From Oscillospiraceae bacterium (GTDB taxonomy: Bacteria; Bacillota; Clostridia; Oscillospirales; Acutalibacteraceae): 5,250 bases of DNA. Positions 1-5,250 of the stretch are shown piece by piece (the first letter of the stretch is position 1; the number at the start of each line of letters is the position of its first letter). A program made the position numbers and the translations under genes. The notes beneath the pieces are model-generated. The model saw only the letters and a list, made by a program, of their open reading frames with translations, was not told the DNA's origin and made no database searches. The stretch is from the NCBI GenBank assembly GCA_902782805.1, contig CACZON010000058.1, forward strand, positions 1 through 5,250, read 5' to 3'.

Positions 1-74
1 GATCCCGCACCGTTCGGCCGTGCCGGCAGCCGTTCGTGATCCGGTTTCGGAGTGAAACGAGCATCAAAAAGTAA
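1..74 (+). other. possible 3' end of an upstream gene
   Basis: Two + strand frames are open from the left edge. One closes with TGA at 53-55 and one with TAA at 72-74, immediately before the terminator stem. The second has slightly more GC at third codon positions, but about 23 codons are too few to choose a frame or recognise a family. The terminator right after it supports the idea that some + strand gene ends here. A gene converging from the other side is not excluded, because the hairpin also has T-rich sequence on its minus-strand side. Confidence 0.25.
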
Positions 75-109
75 CCCTCTTTTGCCGTTTTCGGCGAAAG
101 AGGGCTTTT
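75..109 (+). terminator. intrinsic (Rho-independent) terminator
   Basis: CCCTCTTT (75-82) pairs with AAAGAGGG (97-104). The stem continues through a T-G wobble and GCCG/CGGC (84-87 with 92-95), closing on a TTTT loop at 88-91. That gives a 13-bp stem followed by CTTTTCT. Read on the minus strand, the same stem is followed by TTACTTTTT, so it could stop transcription in both directions. It separates whatever lies left of the window from the transcription unit described here. Confidence 0.85.
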
Positions 110-159
110 CTGATCTGCGTAAGCGTAAACGACCGGGAAAAGCGATTCGGCCTCAACGC

Positions 160-188
160 TTGAAAACGGCTGTTTGCTGCGGTATAAT
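160..188 (+). promoter_or_regulatory. sigma-70/sigma-A type promoter
   Basis: TTGAAA at 160-165 (5 of 6 bases match TTGACA) and a perfect TATAAT at 183-188 are separated by exactly 17 bp, the optimal spacing. Transcription would begin near 195. It lies about 50 bp after the terminator and points toward the hydrolase gene, leaving a leader of about 235 nt. This is the best promoter match in the window and probably drives the gene cluster. Confidence 0.7.
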
Positions 189-194
189 TTTCAT

Positions 195-431
195 GGAACG
201 CTTCCTCAAAAAAGCAGCGAAGAATTCCGTGAAAAAAGCGGCGGACGGGATCTTGACCGATCATCATGAAAAATCGCTTTGCGAACGCAAAAGGATCCTG
301 CCGTACAGCGCAGGAAGCGACAGACGCCTGCCGGAAATCCGCGACTGCAAAAGATACAGTGGTTCCGGGCTTGCTGCTGTTGCATATACTGTGACAAGCG
401 AAAACACTTTACAACGAAAAGGGGGATCCTT
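195..431 (+). promoter_or_regulatory. long, possibly structured 5' leader
   Basis: No convincing gene was found in this stretch between the predicted transcription start and the first coding region. Hairpin A pairs TCCTGC (296-301) with GCAGGA (310-315). Hairpin B is an interrupted stem: CCGGAA/TTCCGG (331-336 with 363-368), CC/GG (339-340 with 361-362) and ACTG/CAGT (344-347 with 357-360), around a 9-base loop. Separately, AAGGATCC (291-298) is exactly complementary to GGATCCTT (424-431), which covers the end of the ribosome binding site and the spacer. That pairing excludes hairpin A. The layout resembles a translational switch, but I do not recognise a known riboswitch class, and the GGATCC core is self-complementary and common here. 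Confidence 0.3.
363..390 (+). promoter_or_regulatory. weak candidate second promoter
   Basis: TATACT at 385-390 is a 5-of-6 match to a -10 box. The sequence 16 bp upstream (TTCCGG, 363-368) is only a poor -35 box. If used, it would start transcription near 397 and give a leader of about 35 nt, without the hairpins upstream. It overlaps the 3' arm of hairpin B. It is clearly weaker than the promoter at 160-188. Confidence 0.2.
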
Positions 432-434
432 ATC
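420..434 (+). promoter_or_regulatory. ribosome binding site placed before an ATC codon
   Basis: AGGGGG (420-425), preceded by AAA, is the only strong Shine-Dalgarno-like sequence near the hydrolase start. Six bases later, in the hydrolase frame, is ATC (432-434). The codons after it encode KPVIGV, the usual first beta strand of this family, which normally follows the initiator Met directly. No ATG, GTG or TTG lies in frame between 282 and 452. The site therefore supports initiation at ATC, or marks an ATG altered by mutation or sequencing error. Confidence 0.5.
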
Positions 435-1133
435 AAACCGGTCATAGGCGTAATGCCGCTGTGGGACGAAAGAAAAGACAGCCTTTGGATGCTGCCGGGA
501 TATCTGGACGGGATCCGGGAAGCCGGCGGTATTCCCGTTATTTTCCCCTTTACTTCGGATGCGCGGGAACTCTCGCAGCTGATGAGCTTCTGCGGAGGAT
601 TCCTGCTTACGGGAGGACACGACGTTTCTCCGAAGCTGTATCACGAGAAACCGCTGGAAGGATTGGTGGAGGTTTGCGAAAAACGCGACGCAATGGAAAT
701 CGCCGTACTGAACGAAGCGATCCGGACCGACAAACCGGTGCTCGGAATCTGCCGCGGGATTCAGCTGATCAACGCCGCACTGGGCGGAACCCTGTATCAG
801 GATCTCCCGACGCAGCATCCGTCCGAAACCGTGCACCACCAGAAGCCTCCGTATGATTTGCCGGCGCATCCGGTCTCCGTTCTGAAAGAGTCCCCGCTCT
901 TTGATTGCCTTGGGGCGCGGGAGATAACGGTAAACAGCTGCCACCATCAGGCGGTCAGAACGATCGCTCCGGGCCTTGCGGCAATGGCAATAGCTCCGGA
1001 CGCGATAACGGAAGCGCTTTACAAGCCGGATCATCGCTTCCTCTGGGCGGTACAGTGGCATCCTGAGTTTTCCTGGCGGACGGATGAAAACAGCCGGAAA
1101 ATTTTCAGGGCGTTTGTCGGGGCTGTTGAATAA
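432..1133 (+). CDS. peptidase C26 / gamma-glutamyl-gamma-aminobutyrate hydrolase-like protein
   Basis: This is a class I glutamine amidotransferase-fold hydrolase of the PuuD type. Characterised relatives are cytoplasmic and cleave gamma-glutamyl amides, such as gamma-glutamyl-GABA in putrescine breakdown. Numbered from the ATC codon, the product is 233 aa, close to the family's usual ~240-255. KPVIGV opens the first strand, the LLTGGHDVSP segment lies at 58-67, and the nucleophile elbow GICRGIQLIN (105-114) carries Cys107. QWHPE (208-212) supplies His210 and Glu212, so the Cys/His/Glu triad is complete. The substrate is not shown by the sequence; other gamma-glutamyl amides are possible. The start is uncertain. 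The next in-frame ATG at 453 would delete most of the first strand and has no ribosome binding site. The upstream TTG at 279 would add about 50 residues that do not look like the family. It is first in the unit and 92 bp before the esterase, with no terminator between. Confidence 0.88.
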   Translation: MKPVIGVMPLWDERKDSLWMLPGYLDGIREAGGIPVIFPFTSDARELSQLMSFCGGFLLTGGHDVSPKLYHEKPLEGLVEVCEKRDAMEIAVLNEAIRTDKPVLGICRGIQLINAALGGTLYQDLPTQHPSETVHHQKPPYDLPAHPVSVLKESPLFDCLGAREITVNSCHHQAVRTIAPGLAAMAIAPDAITEALYKPDHRFLWAVQWHPEFSWRTDENSRKIFRAFVGAVE

Positions 1134-1225
1134 AATCAACGAACGGTTTTCCGGAAACGGCCGATAACGATGCAAAACAGAATGAAACAAACATAAAGCA
1201 AAGCGAGAAAAAGGAGGAATCCAGA

Positions 1226-2734
1226 ATGACATTCCCGTATGGACGCGATGGTTACGCCTTGATCGAGACAGATACCGAAACCGGACGTGTGCGCGGAATT
1301 CCCGGCAACAATCCGCATTTTACCGTATTTCGGGGAATTCCCTACGCGAAGCCACCGGTCGGGGAGCTTCGCTGGCGGCATCCGCAGCCCGCGGAACCCT
1401 GGGAGGGCGTGCGGGACTGCAGCCGGTTCGGGAACATCCCCTACCAGTTCATGGGCCCCCCGGAGACCCGCTTTACGATGAGCGAGGACTGCCTGTATAT
1501 CAACGTCTGGACGCCTGCAAAGAGCAGAGACGAAAAGCTTCCCGTACTGTTCTGGAACTACGGCGGTGCTTTTATGGGCGGATACTCGAACCGACCGCAG
1601 TATGACGGCGAAGCCATGTGCAAGCGCGGCGTGGTATTTGTTTCGTTCAACTATCGCACCGGACCGCTGGGAATGCTCTCCGTTTCCGAAATGAAGGAAG
1701 AGAATCCTTACGGATCCATGGGCAATATCTATTATCTCGATCAGATCGCCGCGCTGAAATGGACCCGGAGAAATATCGCGAACTTCGGCGGAGATCCGGA
1801 CCGGATCACGATCATGGGTCATTCTTCCGGCGCGGTTGCCGTAACGGCGCTGGCAGCTACGCCTCTGACGAAAGGGGATATGGTAGGCTGCATCATTCAG
1901 AGCGGTCCGACCACCCGCGACTTCATGGATCCGGATCACGGAGCGGAAAGCAGCCCGTTCTGGATCACCGAAGAAGACGCGGCGCAGCGCGGCGATGAAT
2001 ATATGAAGATCTGCGGATGCAGGAACCTCGCCGAAATGCGAAAACTGAGCTGCGAGGAGCTCAAGGCAGCTTATCTCAAAACCGAGCGGAAACTCTGTCA
2101 TTTCCGCGGAGTCATCGATGGATACGTGTTCCCGGAAGACCCGGTAGAAACCTATTATCACGGAAGAAATCACGACATTCGCTATATCGTCGGACATACC
2201 GGAGACGAAGGGATGCGTCCCACGAGCGTGCTGACCAGGAAGAACGTTCCGGCGTACGCCGCCGAGAATTTCGGAGACCGGGCAAAGGAATTTGAGGCGC
2301 TCTGCGATTCACTGAAGGATGGGGAACTGAGCGATGCGCTGCTCGACAACGGCGCGATGCGTTCCCGCCTGTTCGCGGAAACCCAGCTTAAAAACGGAAT
2401 GAAGCCTGCCTATCTCTACTGCATCATCCGTCGTGCGCCGGGAGACGGCGCCGGCGCGTATCACGGGGAGGAACTCTGGTATATCAACGAAGCGTTGTCG
2501 CGCGACTGGAGAGATTACACCGGCAGCGATTTCGACCTTGCCCGCCAGATGAGCCAGTACTGGGCGAATTTCGTGATCAGCGGAAATCCGAACGGGCTCG
2601 GTCTGATCGAATGGACGCCGTTCACCGAAACCAGCAAGAACGTGATGATGTTCGACACTTCTCCGTGGATGGGCGAACGAAAACTGAGCAAAGTCAACGA
2701 GTATATTGTGAACTATCTTCTGTCGAAGCCGTAA
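1226..2734 (+). CDS. type-B carboxylesterase (alpha/beta hydrolase)
   Basis: This 502-aa protein hydrolyses carboxylic esters; its natural substrate cannot be read from sequence. Family signatures occur in order: FRGIPYAKPPVGELRW (35-50), SEDCLYINVWTP (86-97), the oxyanion-hole region NYGGAFMGG (111-119), NFGGDPDRITIMGHSSG (186-202), GHTGDEG (323-329) and GAYHGEEL (410-417). The triad is inferred as Ser200, Glu328 and His413. Two motifs diverge from the common form: the nucleophile elbow is GHSSG rather than GESAG, and the usual HGGG-type loop has Tyr in place of His (NYGGAF). Length is typical of bacterial members. No signal peptide is evident, so it is probably cytoplasmic. The ATG at 1226 follows AAGGAGG (1211-1217) by 8 bases, a strong site. 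It lies downstream of the hydrolase and 55 bp before the DUF1638 gene. Confidence 0.95.
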   Translation: MTFPYGRDGYALIETDTETGRVRGIPGNNPHFTVFRGIPYAKPPVGELRWRHPQPAEPWEGVRDCSRFGNIPYQFMGPPETRFTMSEDCLYINVWTPAKSRDEKLPVLFWNYGGAFMGGYSNRPQYDGEAMCKRGVVFVSFNYRTGPLGMLSVSEMKEENPYGSMGNIYYLDQIAALKWTRRNIANFGGDPDRITIMGHSSGAVAVTALAATPLTKGDMVGCIIQSGPTTRDFMDPDHGAESSPFWITEEDAAQRGDEYMKICGCRNLAEMRKLSCEELKAAYLKTERKLCHFRGVIDGYVFPEDPVETYYHGRNHDIRYIVGHTGDEGMRPTSVLTRKNVPAYAAENFGDRAKEFEALCDSLKDGELSDALLDNGAMRSRLFAETQLKNGMKPAYLYCIIRRAPGDGAGAYHGEELWYINEALSRDWRDYTGSDFDLARQMSQYWANFVISGNPNGLGLIEWTPFTETSKNVMMFDTSPWMGERKLSKVNEYIVNYLLSKP

Positions 2735-2738
2735 AAAC

Positions 2739-2763
2739 GATGAGTTTTCCAAGGAAAATCATC
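2739..2763 (+). repeat. inverted repeat (hairpin) between esterase and DUF1638 genes
   Basis: GATG-A-GTTTTCC (2739-2750) and GGAAAATCATC (2753-2763) form a near-perfect stem with one bulged A and one G-U pair, turning around AA (in practice a CAAG loop). No T-run follows, so it is not an intrinsic terminator. It could be an mRNA stability or processing element between the cistrons. It begins a few bases after the esterase stop codon. Confidence 0.4.
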
Positions 2764-2789
2764 AGGATGCAGGCGATCGGAGGAACTTT

Positions 2790-3560
2790 ATGAGATTAAA
2801 ACTGCTCGCCTGCAAGGCGCTTTTTCGGGAGTTATCATACGTTGCGGCGATATCGGATAATATGATCGACGTTACGTGGATGCGGCAGGGATATCATACG
2901 GAACCGGAACTGCTCCATTCTCTGCTGCAGCAGGAAATCGACGCGATCGAAGCCGGAAACGATCCTCATTCGTACCGGATCCGCGGCAGAGAGGCGGGCG
3001 ACGATCCGAAAGATTTTGACGCGATCCTGCTCGGCTACGGGCTTTGTTCCAACGCAGTGGCGGGCATTTGCGCCCGGAATCACCGTATCGTAATCCCGCG
3101 CGCCCACGATTGCATCACGCTGTTTCTCGGCTCAAAGGAGCGGTACGCATCCTGCTTTGCGGAATTTCCCGGCTGTTACTGGTACACGGCAAGCTGGATC
3201 GAAAACGGCGGCGTGCCCGGAAAAGAACGGCAGGAGCGCGCCAAAAAGAGATACGAAGCGATGGGGTATGACGAGGAAACGGTCGAATATCTGCTGGAGG
3301 CGACCGATGGCCTTAAGAACTATCATAACGCCGCTTTTGTCAGAATGCCGTTCGGAGACAACGAACGGTACAGCGCCGCAACGAAGGAATCCGCCGAGTA
3401 CTTCGGCTGGAATTATCACGAGCTGACCGGCGACCTGAGTCTGCTGAAACGGTTTATAGCGGGCGATTGGAACGAAGAGGACTTCCTGATTCTGGAGCCG
3501 GGAGAATCCGCCGTTCAATCAGTGGATGACCGGATCATTAAAAAATCGCACGACGAATAG
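2790..3560 (+). CDS. DUF1638 domain protein
   Basis: The 256-aa product matches the DUF1638 family along its core. The recognisable parts are the opening LKLLACKALFREL (3-15), the LLGYGLCSNAVAGI segment (80-93), IVIPRAHDCITLFLGS (100-115) and the Tyr/Trp-rich GCYWYTASWIE (128-138). Conserved-looking Cys8, Cys86, His106 and Cys108 could form a metal or cofactor site; this is inference. No signal peptide or membrane segment is seen, so a cytosolic location is likely. The biochemical role of the family is, to my knowledge, not established. Its genes often sit near MttB-type and other corrinoid methyltransferase genes in anaerobic bacteria and methanogens, but none is visible here. The ATG at 2790 is preceded by GGAGGA (2779-2784) at good spacing. 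The C-terminal ~25 residues are charged and polar and probably form a loose tail. The AbrB-type permease gene follows after 75 bp. Confidence 0.88.
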   Translation: MRLKLLACKALFRELSYVAAISDNMIDVTWMRQGYHTEPELLHSLLQQEIDAIEAGNDPHSYRIRGREAGDDPKDFDAILLGYGLCSNAVAGICARNHRIVIPRAHDCITLFLGSKERYASCFAEFPGCYWYTASWIENGGVPGKERQERAKKRYEAMGYDEETVEYLLEATDGLKNYHNAAFVRMPFGDNERYSAATKESAEYFGWNYHELTGDLSLLKRFIAGDWNEEDFLILEPGESAVQSVDDRIIKKSHDE

Positions 3561-3586
3561 AAGGAAAAGTGTACGGAACTGTAATC

Positions 3587-3598
3587 CGGTCCGGACCG
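3587..3598. repeat. 12-bp perfect palindrome before the permease gene
   Basis: CGGTCCGGACCG is perfectly self-complementary and lies 37 bp before the permease start. It is flanked by ATCCG (3584-3588) and CGGAT (3602-3606), which can also pair. It could be an operator for a dimeric regulator or an RNA stem. No T-run follows, so it is not a terminator. Chance is a real possibility in GC-rich DNA. Confidence 0.3.
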
Positions 3599-3635
3599 TT
3601 TCGGATCGGATGCGGCAATGGAAAGGGCAGAGGTT

Positions 3636-4712
3636 ATGTCTGAGCTTTTGTGGTTTTTGGCAACGATCGCGGCGGCGCTGGCCGGCGGATTTTTGTTTCG
3701 GAAGCTGAAGGTCCCGGCGGGGCCTTTGGTCGGAGCTTTGCTGTTCGTCGGCGTTCTCAACGTGTTTACGGGCCGGATGTTTATGTACAGCGGGATGAAG
3801 AACGTCACCAAGGCGGTGGCGGGGCTTTTTATCGGAATGTCCGTGACCCGCGATACGCTCAGAAAGCTCCTCACATTGATCAAGCCGGCCGTGATTCTGG
3901 TCGTGATCATTCTGAGCCTGTGCCTTGGGATGGGCATTGTTCTCTACTATAACTCCGGGCTTGACGAGGTGACTTCTCTGTTTTCCGTAGCCCCGGGAGG
4001 AATGCAGGATATGACCTTGATGACGATGGATCTCAACGGCGACGCGGCGGTTGTCGCCGTGCTGCAGGCGCTGCGCCTGATGAGCGTCTACTTCGTATCC
4101 ATGCCCATCGTCAGAATCCTTTCGCGAAGAAGCGGAACGCTGGAGAAGGCGGAACAGTCCGAACGGCGCGCCAGGGAGAAACGGGACGCGATGGATCCCC
4201 GGACCCGCCGGAAACGAATCGCGTTCTCGGCCGGTGTGGCGCTGATCGGCGGGGTGCTCGGCTGGTTGTTGGCGCAGCTCATGGATTTTTCAACGCTGGT
4301 TCTGATCGTAAGTATGGTCGTTGCTGCGGCGGTGAACCTCGGCACCGGAAAACTCTATATGCCGAGGATCGTAAGGCAGATCACCCAGATGATGAGCGGC
4401 GCGCTGATCGGCGTAACCGTGACGTACGAATCCCTCGGGAATCTGAAAAAGGCGCTGATTCCCGCTGTTCTGATCACGATGGGCTTCGTTCTGATCAACG
4501 TCCTGATTGCGATGATTATCAGCAAAACCTGCAAGATCGACATTGCCACCGCGATGCTTTCCTCTTCGGCGGGCGGCGCGTCGGAATCTGCGCTGGTCGC
4601 GGAGGATTTCGGCGCGGATCCCGCGATCGTAACCGTTCTGCAGATCACCCGGCTGGTATGTACGACGGCCTTCTACCCGGTGATCGTTAAATTGCTCTAT
4701 CCGGTTCTGTAA
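3636..4712 (+). CDS. AbrB-family membrane protein (putative transporter)
   Basis: This is a 358-aa integral membrane protein of the AbrB duplication family, often mislabelled 'ammonia monooxygenase' and unrelated to the DNA-binding AbrB of Bacillus. The VPAGPLVGALL segment (26-36) is typical. Two homologous halves are visible: FMYSGMKNVTKAVAGLFIG (49-67) matches YMPRIVRQITQMMSGALIG (241-259), and APGGMQDM..D..VVAVLQALRL (119-148) matches SAGGASES..D..IVTVLQITRL (311-340). Both pairs are offset by exactly 192 residues. Hydrophobic segments lie near 5-22, 27-45, 82-105, 140-162, 196-214, 217-235, 272-296 and 328-355. A charged loop (163-195), rich in Arg and Glu, joins the halves and is probably cytoplasmic. 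The substrate is unknown. Start choice: the ATG at 3636 has AAAGGG (3622-3627) 8 bases upstream. The ATG at 3618, adding six residues, has only a weak site. Length fits the family. Confidence 0.9.
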   Translation: MSELLWFLATIAAALAGGFLFRKLKVPAGPLVGALLFVGVLNVFTGRMFMYSGMKNVTKAVAGLFIGMSVTRDTLRKLLTLIKPAVILVVIILSLCLGMGIVLYYNSGLDEVTSLFSVAPGGMQDMTLMTMDLNGDAAVVAVLQALRLMSVYFVSMPIVRILSRRSGTLEKAEQSERRAREKRDAMDPRTRRKRIAFSAGVALIGGVLGWLLAQLMDFSTLVLIVSMVVAAAVNLGTGKLYMPRIVRQITQMMSGALIGVTVTYESLGNLKKALIPAVLITMGFVLINVLIAMIISKTCKIDIATAMLSSSAGGASESALVAEDFGADPAIVTVLQITRLVCTTAFYPVIVKLLYPVL

Positions 4713-4734
4713 AAAGGATCCGGCGGGAGACAGA

Positions 4735-4753
4735 AAGATCCGTGAAGATCCGT
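4735..4753. repeat. tandem AAGATCCGT repeat
   Basis: AAGATCCGT occurs at 4735-4743 and again at 4745-4753, a 10-bp period or about one helical turn. Looser relatives flank it: AAGGATCCG near 4714 and CATCCGT at 4760-4766. It lies in the 111-bp gap before the P-loop gene and could be a protein-binding array. No promoter was recognised beside it, so function is speculative. Confidence 0.25.
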
Positions 4754-4823
4754 TCCGGTCATCCGTCGTACTGACACGCGGCAGAAACCGTGATCGAAAT
4801 TCATGATTTTCAGAGAGACGAAT

Positions 4824-5250
4824 ATGGAAAAACCGGCGATCGGAAACAGAATCATCGTGCTCGGCTGCTCCGGAAGCGGGAAGAGCATGTTTGCGAAAGA
4901 CCTGCAGCGGCGTGCCGCGCTGCCGCTTTATCATCTTGACAACGTCTGGTGGCGGGCAGACCGGACGCATATCACACGCGAAGAATTCGACTGCAGGCTG
5001 GAGAAGATCCTGCGCGGCGAAGCGTGGATCATCGACGGCGACTACAGCCGGACGTACGAGCCGCGCTTTTTACGCTGCGATACGGTGATCTTTCTCGATT
5101 ACAGCGAAGCGGTCTGCCTGGAGGGAATTACCCAAAGAGTCGGAAAAGCCCGGGGCGATATTCCATGGACGGAAAACGAGCTCGATCCGGCGCTTGTGGA
5201 GCAGGTACGCAGCTATCGAACCGAAAACCGCCCGAAGATCTATGAACTGA
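4824..5250 (+). CDS. P-loop NTPase, adenylate-kinase/FlaR-like, cut by window edge
   Basis: Only the first 142 codons are present and the frame is still open at the right edge. The usual length for this family is about 170-185 aa. The Walker A motif GCSGSGKS (14-21) follows a hydrophobic first strand (IIVLG, 10-14). PLYHLDNVWW (34-43) and WIIDGDYSRT (68-77) are hallmarks of the small adenylate-kinase-like proteins annotated as 'DNA topology modulation protein FlaR'. VIFLDYS (88-94) forms a later strand. The protein should bind and hydrolyse ATP and may phosphorylate a small molecule or nucleotide; the acceptor is not known. The ATG at 4824 is chosen because a purine run (GAGAGA) precedes it. 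The in-frame ATG at 4803, which adds seven residues, has no ribosome binding site. The 111-bp gap from the permease gene has no terminator, so co-transcription is possible but the functional link is weak. Confidence 0.88.
   Translation, partial: MEKPAIGNRIIVLGCSGSGKSMFAKDLQRRAALPLYHLDNVWWRADRTHITREEFDCRLEKILRGEAWIIDGDYSRTYEPRFLRCDTVIFLDYSEAVCLEGITQRVGKARGDIPWTENELDPALVEQVRSYRTENRPKIYEL

Noticed and set aside
253..281. TTGACC at 253-258 as a -35 box
   Set aside because: No acceptable -10 hexamer lies 15-19 bp downstream.
279..431. TTG at 279 as the hydrolase start
   Set aside because: It would add about 50 residues, including a CCCC run, unlike the family N-terminus. The only good ribosome binding site is at 420-425.
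193..447. 84-codon + strand frame in the leader, starting just after the -10 box and overlapping the hydrolase start
   Set aside because: Its ATG lies at or before the predicted transcription start and has no ribosome binding site. The later part is a low-information Arg/Ser-rich sequence.
1146..1158. GTTTTCCGGAAAC in the gap after the hydrolase, as a terminator
   Set aside because: The arms leave no proper loop and no T-run follows. It is more likely a chance palindrome.
264..1232. 322-codon open frame on the minus strand opposite the hydrolase gene
   Set aside because: Its product is Arg/Phe-rich with no family signature, and it lies opposite a gene with a complete catalytic triad. It is a shadow frame of GC-rich coding DNA.
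1136..2197. 353-codon open frame on the minus strand opposite the esterase gene
   Set aside because: No motif was recognised, and the plus-strand frame carries all type-B esterase signatures.

Overview
The window reads as a stretch of bacterial chromosome with a GC content in the mid-fifties (estimated by eye). Four complete genes and one gene cut by the right edge all lie on the + strand. Strong AGGAGG-type ribosome binding sites, gene families common in anaerobic Firmicutes (DUF1638, type-B esterase, class I amidotransferase-like hydrolase) and compact same-strand packing suggest a fairly GC-rich member of the Clostridia or a relative. That placement is inference, because no rRNA or marker gene is present.

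Left edge (1-431): the first ~74 bases may hold the 3' end of an upstream gene. A good intrinsic terminator (75-109) follows, then a near-consensus sigma-70 type promoter (160-188, TTGAAA-N17-TATAAT). After the promoter comes an apparent leader of about 235 nt with no convincing gene. It can fold into two hairpins, and one segment is complementary to the bases just before the first gene's start. Together these mark the start of a new transcription unit.

Genes in order: (i) a peptidase C26 / gamma-glutamyl-GABA hydrolase-like enzyme (432-1133), which appears to begin at an ATC codon placed ideally behind a GGGGG-containing ribosome binding site; (ii) a type-B carboxylesterase (1226-2734) with a Ser/Glu/His triad but divergent oxyanion-hole and nucleophile-elbow motifs; (iii) a DUF1638 protein (2790-3560) with a Cys/His-rich core; (iv) an AbrB-family membrane permease (3636-4712) with a clear internal duplication; (v) the first 142 codons of a small P-loop, adenylate-kinase/FlaR-like NTPase (4824 to the edge).

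Gaps are 92, 55, 75 and 111 bp with no recognisable internal terminator, so genes (i)-(iv), and perhaps (v), could be co-transcribed. A hydrolase for gamma-glutamyl amides, an esterase and a permease would fit uptake and breakdown of a small amide- or ester-linked metabolite. DUF1638 proteins are often seen near corrinoid methyltransferase genes in anaerobes, but no methyltransferase lies in this window. The pathway is therefore a hypothesis.
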